Positions 25,006-33,277 of a stretch of DNA of 64,000 nucleotides are shown here, piece by piece (within the stretch, counting starts at the first letter, position 1; the number at the start of each line of letters is the position of its first letter). Source of the DNA: Helicobacter trogontum (GTDB taxonomy: Bacteria; Campylobacterota; Campylobacteria; Campylobacterales; Helicobacteraceae). The notes under the pieces are model-generated. The model was not told the origin of the DNA. It worked only from the letters and a program-made list of their open reading frames with translations, and did not search any database. The stretch is taken from contig NZ_JRPL02000002.1 in the NCBI RefSeq assembly GCF_000765905.2, forward strand, positions 62,001-126,000. The letters run 5' to 3'. Made by a program: the position numbers and the translations under genes.

Positions 25006-25176
25006 AATATACCTTAATATATGCTTTTATCTTTGGCAATATTATAACAATAAAATAACGATTTAAGAAAATTAGGGATATAACATGCCAGGTTTTACAG
25101 GCGAATTAGACTGCATTGGATTGAAGATTGCAATTACATGCACATAAGTCGACATAATTGGGGTGCTGCTTCTATA

Positions 25177-26081
25177 TTATGCATCAGGGGCAAAGAAGTC
25201 CTTTATTGCTTCATCGGTCATATGAATCCCACGCATGTATGAATCATAATCTTTGATGGCGTGCCCTATATCTAGTACTCTAAAACCTTTTAGAAACATC
25301 TCATAGGCAAGTACTTTTCCTGCTGGACCAAGCGCAAATAGTAATGTCTCATCTCCGCTCACCTTATCACCAAGCTCTTTTCTTAGCCTATCGATACTGT
25401 TATAGGCGTGCTTTGTGGGACCGTAAATGTATTCAACCTGAGCTTCTTCTAGGATATTAAATTTTATGTTTGAAAAGACCTTGTCACCGCAAACAAGCAC
25501 CAATTTCTTATTGGCAAATATCTGTTTAAACATTGCGTAGTGCTGCTTAAAATCATCATTGTTATCTGAATTCCAAGCATACAATTGTGAAATGCCGCCA
25601 CATGCGTATTCTTTTGATGGTATCGTATGCTTCATGATGAGTTCATAATTTTCAACTACCCAAGAATAATCATATTCTTTTGCAATGTTGTTGGCATCTG
25701 GAGAGGGCGAATGAAAATGTCCGCCGCTAAGCCCTATAAGCAAATCATTGTGATTATATAAAATAATCTCTGACAATTTATTGGCCAATTCTTCATTGTA
25801 TTCTTGAAATGGAATTCCATTCCCCCCATAATAATATATTCTCCATCCCCAAAACGAATAATACTTTTGTTTGTACCTACTAACTCTTTCATTGTTTCAA
25901 CGACACCTTTTACTCGCGGTGGCTTTAGTATGTCAAAGTCATTTTTGATTTCATTGCGAATCTTGGCTGCAAAATTATATCTATGTTTTATGTATGTTAA
26001 TGAATTATTGTTTAAGTCCTTTAGATTATATCTTGCAAGATAAATAATATTTCGCAAAAACCGTATTAAAGAGTATTTCAT
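25177..26081 (-). pseudogene. GT-D type glycosyltransferase, out of frame at a six-G run
   Basis: Two open frames make up one gene. The first (from ATG at 26081) has SIIRFGDGEY, the metal-binding start of the GT-D (DUF1792) glycosyltransferase fold. The second continues with GIPFQEYNEELANKLSEI and DLLIGLSGGHF and ends at 25177. The switch falls at a run of six G on the coding strand (25822-25827): with seven G the reading continues IIMGG-NGIPFQ and gives 301 residues, the usual family size. So the gene looks intact but off by one base, either phase-variable or a sequencing/true mutation. It follows the fucosyltransferase by 9 bases and should act on a surface glycan. Confidence 0.75.
25822..25827 (-). 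repeat. Six-base poly-G run (coding strand) at the GT-D frameshift
   Basis: CCCCCC on the + strand, GGGGGG in the coding strand. Its place is exactly where the two halves of the gene change frame, and one added G restores a full-length product. Six bases is at the short end for slipped-strand switching in Helicobacter. Confidence 0.65.
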
Positions 26082-26090
26082 TACTTTCCT

Positions 26091-26983
26091 TTATTTCGAA
26101 GAAATTTTTATCCAATCAGTACAAATAATACTGTCATTATCTAAAAGCCAGGGTGTCGGAGCTATGACAATATTATTTACTTCATCGCTTAAATATGCAC
26201 TCCAAAAACTGTATGAACTGTTCGCAAGTATTGCATGTTTACAATAACGCATGAGAAACATATCCTCATGCTGATTATTTTGAGTGATTGTCTTTTCACT
26301 TAGATTGAGTGAATTATTTTTATTTAATCCCATATCTCTTTGAAATTGGTCGATAAAGGCAATGTCGGTTGCACCAAAAATAAAAAACATTGGATCATGC
26401 ACACGTTTTACAATGCACTGTATTGCCCTTTTGTAATAGTTCATATGGAGCTCCCAACCCAACTTGCAATAATCGCCTCTGCGAATATGAATAAAAACAC
26501 TATTTTTCACTTGCAACAACTTCTCTAATCGTTGTTTGCCAGAATCGCTGAAACTATTAATATCAAAATAAAAAGCTCTCTTTAGTTCAGGTTTGAGGTC
26601 TGCTAGGTATTTTGAGTTTTGAAAAAATCCACTAAAATATGTGAAATCATTTGGCAAAAGATACTCATTATGGTAATCAAAGGCCTGACTATATGCAATA
26701 TTATGTTTTTTCAGCCCAAATATCTTTCTTAAAAAACCTGGCAAATTTGTAATTCTAGCCTTTGCTCTTTCTATTTGTTCATCTGTGGCATATTCTAAAT
26801 CAATATTGAAAATATCTAGACCAAATTGTGTGTGCCTATCCTGTGTGTCATACCAAGTCTTATCAAGTAGAATTGGCATCTTGAGGTGCTTTTGCAAGGC
26901 TTTTGCAAGGCTTTTGCAAAAGCATATTGAAACATTTGGTTGCCCAGTCCGCATGTAAGTTCCACAATCTTATAATCAAGCAT
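26091..26983 (-). pseudogene. futC: Alpha-1,2-fucosyltransferase (GT11, FutC-like), out of frame at an 11-bp tandem repeat
   Basis: The true start is the ATG at 26983 with AGGAG before it; it begins MLDYKIVELTCGLGNQMFQY, the GT11 donor-site stretch as in H. pylori FutC. The frame then breaks inside a tandem repeat (26888-26919) and the rest is read from another frame: PILLDKTWYD, VFIHIRRGDYCKLG (the HxRRGDY motif), NSSYSFWSAYLSD and a final DWIKISS. Removing one 11-base unit gives a continuous 293-residue enzyme. FutC adds fucose in alpha-1,2 linkage to make Lewis Y/b or H-type surface antigens. The frame beginning at 26954 lacks the N-terminus and is not a real start. Co-transcribed with the GT-D gene. 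Confidence 0.85.
26888..26919 (-). repeat. 11-bp tandem repeat inside futC
   Basis: On the + strand the unit GCTTTTGCAAG occurs at 26888-26898 and 26899-26909, and a third copy (10 of 11 bases) at 26910-26919. Eleven is not a multiple of three, so gaining or losing one copy moves the frame. Two units in total would restore the FutC reading AFAKALQKHLKMP. Confidence 0.85.
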
Positions 26984-27080
26984 CAATACTCCTACATAAA
27001 ATTGTTTATCGATACTAATCTCAATTAAACAATATTACATGATATCACAAAATCTAGTATACTATAGAAATAAGAAAATA

Positions 27081-28223
27081 TTATTGTTTTAATAGGGGTA
27101 ATGGAGTTTTTGTATCGCTTATTCCATGTTGTTGCAGTAACAAATCAAGCTCATTTACATAAAGCATCTCATAATCCCTTAAAAGTATCTCTTTGTATTC
27201 TTTTAAGACTTGATAGGTTGCTTGTTTTGGATGTCCTATCGCTATGACATAGCCCTGTTTGTCTGCTATTCTTAAAGCCTTGTTAAGTTGCTTTCTAATC
27301 GCAGAAGTATTGACTTCATTATCTAAGAATACATTGCGTGCAAGATGGATTTTATTTTGTTTTTTCAAAAGTTTCCCTACAACGCTTTTTGAAGTTGTTA
27401 GAGAATCTACAAAAATAATACCATGTCGAGTAAGCACTTGTAATAACTCTTGCATGTCTTTTATGCTTTCTGTGTAGCGACTACCTGTATGATTATTAAT
27501 GTAGGTTAATTTTGGAAAATCTTTCTTAATTTGTGTAATATAGGATTCTATTGTTTGAGGGCTATCACCTACATGCAAAGTGGTAACACCTTGTTGTTCA
27601 AAGTTATGTGCTTCAAGTGGTAAATGTATCATGTAAAAATCAAGCGTTTTTGCAACGTCTGGGTTATCTTTGCTAAAAAAATGCTTTGGAAGGAGTGATG
27701 GTGTTAATCTTAAGTGTAGAGATTCAAAGAGTTTTATATCTTTCTTGGTGGCTAGATCGTCGATAATTATTACAACCTTTGGCTTTTTGTAATATCTTTG
27801 TGGATTTTTGATATATATTGGGCTTTTATCTCTATTTTTTGTGGAGTTGAGGTGTTTGTCATTTTGTATTGCAAAATCTTGTGCTTCATTCGATTCTCTT
27901 GCATCTTGCATAATCAAACTTGTATCGATTAGAGCCGCATGATCTTTTTTGCTAGAATCTATTGAATCTATTTTGACCGCAGCCTTAGGAATTTTATTGT
28001 CTATTGCAGATTCTACAACATGCATCTGGATAGAGATTGGTGCTTTTTCATTAATTTTTAAATGCTCCATATCTTTTAAATCTAGAGATAGTGGATCAAT
28101 TGGTTTGCTTTTAGAGTCTTTTTTCATGTAATACCAGGAAAACGAAAGAAGTGCAAGTGTTGTAACAATAAAGACAAAAAGTATGACAACAAATTGTTTC
28201 TTGTAAAATTGTGTATCACTCAT
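27081..28223 (-). CDS. Divergent polysaccharide deacetylase family protein
   Basis: A 380-residue membrane-anchored protein. One N-terminal membrane segment (FVVILFVFIVTTLALLSF, about residues 10-30) leads to a polar linker to residue 135, then the YibQ/DUF610 deacetylase-like domain: KVVIIIDDLATKKDI, LDFYMIHLPLEA, YINNHTGSRYTE, GIIFVDSLTTSKS and YVIAIGHPKQ. The first Asp pair and the HTGS stretch resemble metal-site residues of carbohydrate esterase family 4. It probably acts on periplasmic polysaccharide or peptidoglycan. It heads a run of - strand envelope genes. Confidence 0.85.
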   Translation of the reverse strand: MSDTQFYKKQFVVILFVFIVTTLALLSFSWYYMKKDSKSKPIDPLSLDLKDMEHLKINEKAPISIQMHVVESAIDNKIPKAAVKIDSIDSSKKDHAALIDTSLIMQDARESNEAQDFAIQNDKHLNSTKNRDKSPIYIKNPQRYYKKPKVVIIIDDLATKKDIKLFESLHLRLTPSLLPKHFFSKDNPDVAKTLDFYMIHLPLEAHNFEQQGVTTLHVGDSPQTIESYITQIKKDFPKLTYINNHTGSRYTESIKDMQELLQVLTRHGIIFVDSLTTSKSVVGKLLKKQNKIHLARNVFLDNEVNTSAIRKQLNKALRIADKQGYVIAIGHPKQATYQVLKEYKEILLRDYEMLYVNELDLLLQQHGISDTKTPLPLLKQ

Positions 28224-28253
28224 AGAACGAGCCTCTTTTGACTACGACTAGCT

Positions 28254-28793
28254 TTATTGTGGCTGCTTATCATTTTGCTGCTTTGTCAACCTTAACTCTG
28301 TTACACCCCTTTTATATATGATGATAATGCGTGCAAAAAAAGCAATCAATAATGTAATAAGCAATAAATTTAAAATAAGCTCACTTTGATTTATAAAAGA
28401 TTCTGAATCTGGACTTGCCATAACTTTAGGTTCTTCATTAAAAATCTTTGCAATATTTGGTGCATAAAATAAACCAAACAAAAACATAAGAATAGCATTT
28501 AGCATATTGCATGCCCACACAAAAAAGGTGCTTTTTTGGAATCTATAACTCATTGTTTCATAAAATAGTATGAAAATAGCAGATCCAATAAGGATATGCC
28601 CAACCTGTAGAAGTATTGGTGCTAGAATAATACCTTGATCATATTTTGTGATAAGTGTAGTGCTGAAATCATTGTTTCTAAACACCACATCTATGCTCAT
28701 AATAATAGATTCTGAGATATTTGTAACAATAATGCTGCCAATGCAAACACCAATAAGAAGCAGATATAAACCAGCCAATATTTTTGCAATCAT
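28254..28793 (-). CDS. Four-span membrane protein (DUF4149-like)
   Basis: A 179-residue inner-membrane protein with hydrophobic spans at about residues 5-28, 52-80, 88-112 and 135-160. The pattern and size recall DUF4149 proteins, common in epsilonproteobacteria and of unknown role; the spans are separated by short polar loops with a conserved-looking KYDQGIILAPILLQVGH stretch. It lies between the deacetylase-like gene and the DUF493 gene on the same strand. Confidence 0.65.
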   Translation of the reverse strand: MIAKILAGLYLLLIGVCIGSIIVTNISESIIMSIDVVFRNNDFSTTLITKYDQGIILAPILLQVGHILIGSAIFILFYETMSYRFQKSTFFVWACNMLNAILMFLFGLFYAPNIAKIFNEEPKVMASPDSESFINQSELILNLLLITLLIAFFARIIIIYKRGVTELRLTKQQNDKQPQ

Positions 28794-28808
28794 ATGAATC
28801 CTAATGCC

Positions 28809-29084
28809 CTAAATAACCATAATAATGCCATGTTGCTTTGTTAAGCCATCAAAATAAGCAAGTCTTTCTGAATCATCTCTTACTTCAATGGAACAATTGA
28901 GTGCAACATACTTGCCATGACTTGAGACATGCTCCATTGGGGCAATATCTGCCTTACCATCAAATACTTTTGTAATTGCCTCCAATACAACCTCTTTGCT
29001 AAATCCTATAACGCGATAACGCCATATACATGGATAGTTAATTTGTGGTTTCATATCAATATCTATTGGCATATGATGATGCAT
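28809..29084 (-). CDS. DUF493 (YbeD-like) family protein
   Basis: A 91-residue cytoplasmic protein with a ferredoxin-like, ACT-related fold. Hallmarks are YPCIWRYRVIGFSKE, APMEHVSSHGKYVAL and LNCSIEVRDDSERLAYFDGL. E. coli YbeD and H. pylori HP0495 belong to this family; their role is possibly regulatory. The start at 29084 has AAGGAAAG before it, although later Met codons (residues 5 and 11) are possible. It precedes the DUF4149-like gene by 15 bases. Confidence 0.85.
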   Translation of the reverse strand: MHHHMPIDIDMKPQINYPCIWRYRVIGFSKEVVLEAITKVFDGKADIAPMEHVSSHGKYVALNCSIEVRDDSERLAYFDGLTKQHGIIMVI

Positions 29085-29236
29085 AGTTTCTTTCCTTGAA
29101 TCTTTAGTTATAAATCTATTCTTTCATATTTATCAAAATCTTTTATACATTAAAAAGTCATAAAAATGCTAAGATCATCGCATTGATTCTTAATATAACC
29201 TGCAGAATCTAGCTATATAAATTTTCTGTGCGAACA

Positions 29237-30133
29237 TTATCTGCGTTTAATAATGGGTGCACCCACTTCATCCACCTCTTGCGTATTTTTAGAGGCTTTA
29301 TTCATCTCATCGCAAGCTACTTGTAAGCCTAACTTACATGATTTTTGATAGAAATTTTTTGCTAAACTTTTATTATTTTCATATTTATCAAACCAATATG
29401 CAACATAACGGCATGACATAGCTTCATTCAATGCACAAGAGCGTTTAAAATAATCTATAGTCTGAGGTGATTGCATGGGTAGTCTTACAAAAGGCGCGAT
29501 AGCATAACCTAGATCAAGCCCCTTTGTTACAAAATAATCAACATCGGCGTAATGATCTATTATGCGCAACATACGAGCGTGAAAAAAGCAAGAGGTTGCA
29601 TCATCTTTTTCGCATTCTTTCTTTGTAAGGTTTAATGCTTTATCCACAATTATTTCATCATTATGGTTTTTTAAGGATGGAGCAATGAATTGCTTTAAAA
29701 ATTCATTGTTATCATCTAGTGCCTCAAATGCAAAGAATAGATTTACGCAACCTAAACTCTCACCTTTTTTACACGCCTTTGCATTCTTTGCAATGCTCTC
29801 TGTAAGTTGTTTTGCAAAATCTATACTATCATAATTGCTTAATGCTCTTTCTTCTCCAACATAATAGGCATTCAAACATTCAATAACTGATCCAAGCTTA
29901 CACTCCTTATAATGGAGTCCATAGGCCTTGTCGTACTCTTCATCTGCTATGGCAATATTTGCATAATAACCTGGTGTCATGCCATGTAATTTATTCATAT
30001 TCGCATGTAAGGCAGCGATCTCTTCTACTGCATCTTCTTTATCGCTGTCGTTATCCACGCTAGACTTCCCAGCACAAGCAACCAAAAGCAATGCGATTAA
30101 GACAGCAAAGATAGTAACATTTATCCTTTTCAT
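29237..30133 (-). CDS. Cysteine-rich Sel1/Hcp-like lipoprotein
   Basis: A 298-residue lipoprotein: the signal ends LLLVACAG with Cys about residue 20. The mature chain contains repeats with pairs of Cys about eight residues apart (CKLGSVIEC, CKKGESLGC, CEKDDATSC, CALNEAMSC, CKLGLQVAC), each at the helix turn of a Sel1-like repeat. This is the arrangement of the Helicobacter cysteine-rich (Hcp) proteins, which form disulfide-locked solenoids and are secreted or surface-exposed. Function likely in protein-protein or envelope interactions. Transcribed alone, with a 150-base gap before the DUF493 gene. Confidence 0.75.
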   Translation of the reverse strand: MKRINVTIFAVLIALLLVACAGKSSVDNDSDKEDAVEEIAALHANMNKLHGMTPGYYANIAIADEEYDKAYGLHYKECKLGSVIECLNAYYVGEERALSNYDSIDFAKQLTESIAKNAKACKKGESLGCVNLFFAFEALDDNNEFLKQFIAPSLKNHNDEIIVDKALNLTKKECEKDDATSCFFHARMLRIIDHYADVDYFVTKGLDLGYAIAPFVRLPMQSPQTIDYFKRSCALNEAMSCRYVAYWFDKYENNKSLAKNFYQKSCKLGLQVACDEMNKASKNTQEVDEVGAPIIKRR

Positions 30134-30364
30134 ATATTCCTCGCCTATTATATTTGGAATCCAAAGTATAACTAAAAAACGTTATTTTTAGACATAAAGA
30201 GGGTAATATTTTGGTTTATTAAGTCATCTTAAGTTTAAAAATAGTAATGAAATATAGTTGTGTCCTTAGAGTACGGAATGATATAGATTTAGTAGTTTTT
30301 ATTACAATAACACACGTATTATTGTAACTTTGAGCTAATTAAAATTTATTTCTATTATTTTGTC

Positions 30365-32206
30365 TTACATCTTGGTCTTAATATCTATGCCTAGCATATT
30401 AAATCCTGTCGTAAGACTTAGAGATACAAGTAGGAATATTTTTAGAATCTGTGCTTCATTTTGAGTTTGTAAGATTCTGTGTGCATTATAGAATGTATGC
30501 AGGGATTTTGCGAGATTTTTTAGATATTCACACAATTTTTGTAATGCTCTCTCTTCATAACTTTGATGCAGTACATGGAATAACCCAAGACTTTGCAATA
30601 TAAGCTGCATACTATCTTGCCCCAAAGCATCTTCATTGCATAACAAATGCACTACATTGGCTTGATATATATCATCAAGAGATACACTAGATTTTTCTAA
30701 TAAAGTATGGATTCTAGCATTCGCATAATTGATATAAAACACGGGATTAGAGGAATCCTCTTTATTTAAATCTTGCACATCAAATTCTAAATGAGTATCA
30801 AGGCTCTTGCTTAAAAAAACAAACTTCAAACTATCAGCACCAATATCATTTACTACATCTTGAATGAGGATGAAGTTCCCAGCTCTTTTGCTCATTTTAT
30901 AGGGTTGACCATCTTTTAAAAGGCTTACCATTTGTGCAAGTAATACCTCTAAGTTGTTGGAATTAAAGCCTAAGAAATCAATACTTGCCTTAATACGTGC
31001 TATATAACCATGGTGATCTGCACCCCAAATATTAATATAATGATCATAGTTTCTGTCAAATTTGTCTTTGTGATAAATAATATCACCTGCCATATAGGTT
31101 GGCATACCATTATCACGCACTAAGACTCTATCTTTTTCATCACCTTTAAGGCTTGATTGTAGCCATATTGCTCCATCCTGGTGTAAAAGGGCATTATGTG
31201 CATCCAATGTTTTTAGAGTATCATCAAATCGTGCGTATAATTCTTTCTCACTTACAAAATAATCAAAGTCAATAGAGAGTGAAGAAAGATTTTGTTTGAT
31301 TATTCCCAACATCATGTCTTTTGCATATATCCCAATTTCTTGTAAAATGTCGGTTTTGCCTAGAGAACTTTTGTTTGGTCTACTTGCTGTGTAAAAAAAA
31401 TCTTTGCCAAAATGCTGAATTGCTGCCTGTGCTACAGAATCAATATAATCCCCTCTATAAACTTCACCATCAAGAGTTTCTAATTCTAGAATCCTTGCCA
31501 CGCTATTATATACAGAGCGAGCTAACATATCTATTTGGCTACCTGCATCATTGACATAGTACTCGCCTTTTATGTCATAGCCTAGTCGTTTTCCAATTCG
31601 CTGTAACACGCTTCCAAATATCGCACCCCGAGCGTGTCCTATATGTAAAGGTCCTGTTGGATTTGCACTTACATACTCAAGTAGAACTTTCGTATTTTTG
31701 CATTCCCCTTTTGCAAAATCTTTTGGTGATGATAATGCTACTTCTAGCATATACTCAAGAAAACTAGGCGTAAGAGATAGATTCAGATAACCATTTACTG
31801 CTTGGATGGATGAAAACATGCGATTAAAAGGCTTATCTTTGTTGGAATCTAAGTCATATTGCGTAAAGAAGTCTTGCAAACTTTGTGCTAACACCTTTGG
31901 GTTTGTGCGTAAAACTTTTGTTAGTGTAAAGCAGAGTGGGGTCGCAAAGTGTCCATGTCGTTTATCTCTTGGATGTTCTAATGTGATTGCAAGAGATACA
32001 GATTTTGTTTGCATATCATTGGAATCTGTCTTAGGACTAGACGCACAAGCTGCCTTATCTGATCCTAAATCGTGTTTTGAGATGTTGCCACCTCTTTGGT
32101 TTGAAATATTGCTAGGAGTTTGCTGTATGATAATGTCTGTGCGACCTATTGATGATAAATAGGCGTTTGTAGCATGTGCAAGAAAGTCTTTTACCTTATA
32201 ATACAT
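30365..32206 (-). CDS. argS: Arginyl-tRNA synthetase
   Basis: A 613-residue class I aminoacyl-tRNA synthetase. The HIGH site reads SANPTGPLHIGHARGA, a KMSKRAGN stretch replaces the usual KMSKS, and the anticodon-binding domain with INYANARIHTLLEK follows. It is longer than the usual 530-560 residues because a Ser/Asp/Lys-rich low-complexity insert of about 45 residues (about residues 28-72) splits the N-terminal tRNA-recognition domain before DKRHGHFATPL. The start overlaps the tatA stop by one base, so tatA and argS are co-transcribed, an order worth noting. Confidence 0.95.
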   Translation of the reverse strand: MYYKVKDFLAHATNAYLSSIGRTDIIIQQTPSNISNQRGGNISKHDLGSDKAACASSPKTDSNDMQTKSVSLAITLEHPRDKRHGHFATPLCFTLTKVLRTNPKVLAQSLQDFFTQYDLDSNKDKPFNRMFSSIQAVNGYLNLSLTPSFLEYMLEVALSSPKDFAKGECKNTKVLLEYVSANPTGPLHIGHARGAIFGSVLQRIGKRLGYDIKGEYYVNDAGSQIDMLARSVYNSVARILELETLDGEVYRGDYIDSVAQAAIQHFGKDFFYTASRPNKSSLGKTDILQEIGIYAKDMMLGIIKQNLSSLSIDFDYFVSEKELYARFDDTLKTLDAHNALLHQDGAIWLQSSLKGDEKDRVLVRDNGMPTYMAGDIIYHKDKFDRNYDHYINIWGADHHGYIARIKASIDFLGFNSNNLEVLLAQMVSLLKDGQPYKMSKRAGNFILIQDVVNDIGADSLKFVFLSKSLDTHLEFDVQDLNKEDSSNPVFYINYANARIHTLLEKSSVSLDDIYQANVVHLLCNEDALGQDSMQLILQSLGLFHVLHQSYEERALQKLCEYLKNLAKSLHTFYNAHRILQTQNEAQILKIFLLVSLSLTTGFNMLGIDIKTKM

Positions 32207-32481
32207 TATATTTTCTCGGTTTGTTTTTGTTGAATGTTTGAGTTAGATTCTATAACTTGTGCTTCAATCACCTCTGGCTTCTTTTCATTCTTTTGCTGCT
32301 GCTGTGCTTGGGTAGCAGTTTGTTCTACTTTTTTCTCGTCATCATCGTCCTCTAATTCTTTTTTAAAGGTTTTAATGCCGCTACCAAGACCTTTTGCTAA
32401 TTCTGGAATCTTTTTTGCACCAAACAACAACACAATCACAAGCAATACTACAAGCCAATGCCATATACTCATGCTTCCCAT
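32206..32481 (-). CDS. tatA: Twin-arginine translocase subunit TatA
   Basis: A 91-residue protein with the TatA layout: short periplasmic start (MGSMSIWHW), one membrane helix ([13 protein letters not shown]), the hinge [17 protein letters not shown] with FG and an amphipathic helix, then an acidic and Gln-rich tail. TatA oligomers form the pore for folded, twin-arginine exported proteins. tatB/tatC are not in the window. The upstream stretch carries a broken partial copy of the gene start. Confidence 0.95.
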   Translation of the reverse strand: MGSMSIWHWLVVLLVIVLLFGAKKIPELAKGLGSGIKTFKKELEDDDDEKKVEQTATQAQQQQKNEKKPEVIEAQVIESNSNIQQKQTEKI

Positions 32482-32529
32482 TATATACCTCCCTAGATAT
32501 TTATTTTTTGCATATCTTGATCAAAGAAA

Positions 32530-32590
32530 TTAACAACAACACAATCACAAGCAATATTGCAAGCTAATACCATATGCTCATACTTTCCAT
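32530..32590 (-). pseudogene. Broken partial copy of the tatA 5' end
   Basis: Just upstream of tatA the sequence from a ribosome site (AGGAGG) and ATG at 32590 reads MESMSIWY, a stop codon, then LAILLVIVLLLI. It is base-for-base close to the real tatA start 110 bases further on, differing by scattered substitutions including a Trp-to-stop change. Similarity fades after about 60 bases. This is a decayed tandem duplication of the leader and first ~20 codons. Confidence 0.7.
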
Positions 32591-32645
32591 TTGTGCCTCC
32601 TATGTTCTTAACTTCTGCATCACACTTGAACTAAAAACTTATTTG

Positions 32646-33260
32646 TCACAAGGCATATTGTGCCAACAAAGTCCGCATCTTTGTCTCATGATTTACAAAC
32701 ATAAGACTTTTAGCGATATGTAAAATAGCTTGTTTAGAGCTTGTCATATTATCATTAATTAGCAAATAATCAAACGCATTTGCATATTTTAACTCTTCTT
32801 TTGCATTAGAAAGCCGCTTTTGTATCGTTTCCTTGCTGTCAGTTCCTCTGCTGCAAAGCCGTTCTTCTAAAACTTGTAAATTTTTTGGCACAATAAATAC
32901 AGATTTTGCAAGTGGATAGTGTTTTTTAATGCTATTATGACCTCTTACATCGACATCAAAGAGGATAAACTTTTTCTCTTGTATAGCCTGTGTTATTGGC
33001 TTTATACTCGTGCCATAAAAGTTGTCATGCACTTCTTCGTGTTCTAGAAATTCACCATTCTTAATACCTTCCTTAAAAGCCTCTTTTGTGGTAAAAAAAT
33101 ACTCTCTGCCATGCAGTTCATGTTCTCTTGGACTTCGAGTGGTGGTTGAGATGGAGAAATAAAAGTTTGCTATATTCTCTTGTAAAACTTGTGTTAACGT
33201 GCTTTTCCCAGCTCCAGATGGTCCAGATATAATCAGCATATTGTAGAAAACATTATTCAC
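32646..33260 (-). CDS. gmk: Guanylate kinase
   Basis: A 204-residue P-loop kinase that phosphorylates GMP to GDP. Hallmarks: LIISGPSGAGKSTL at the start, STTTRSPREHELHGREYFF (the GMP-binding signature) and ILFDVDVRGHN. Length is standard. It is followed on the - strand by the tatA region and preceded by rlpA with an 17-base gap. Confidence 0.95.
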   Translation of the reverse strand: MNNVFYNMLIISGPSGAGKSTLTQVLQENIANFYFSISTTTRSPREHELHGREYFFTTKEAFKEGIKNGEFLEHEEVHDNFYGTSIKPITQAIQEKKFILFDVDVRGHNSIKKHYPLAKSVFIVPKNLQVLEERLCSRGTDSKETIQKRLSNAKEELKYANAFDYLLINDNMTSSKQAILHIAKSLMFVNHETKMRTLLAQYAL

Positions 33261-33277
33261 CTAAATCCCCTTTAAAT

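Noticed and set aside
25177-25788. A separate 203-residue gene starting MANKLSEI
   Set aside because: It is the second half of the GT-D transferase; the ATG has no ribosome site and homology continues upstream in another frame.
26091-26954. Fucosyltransferase starting at the ATG at 26954
   Set aside because: That start would lose the LGNQMFQYAF donor-binding stretch, which is found in another frame from 26983 with a proper ribosome site.
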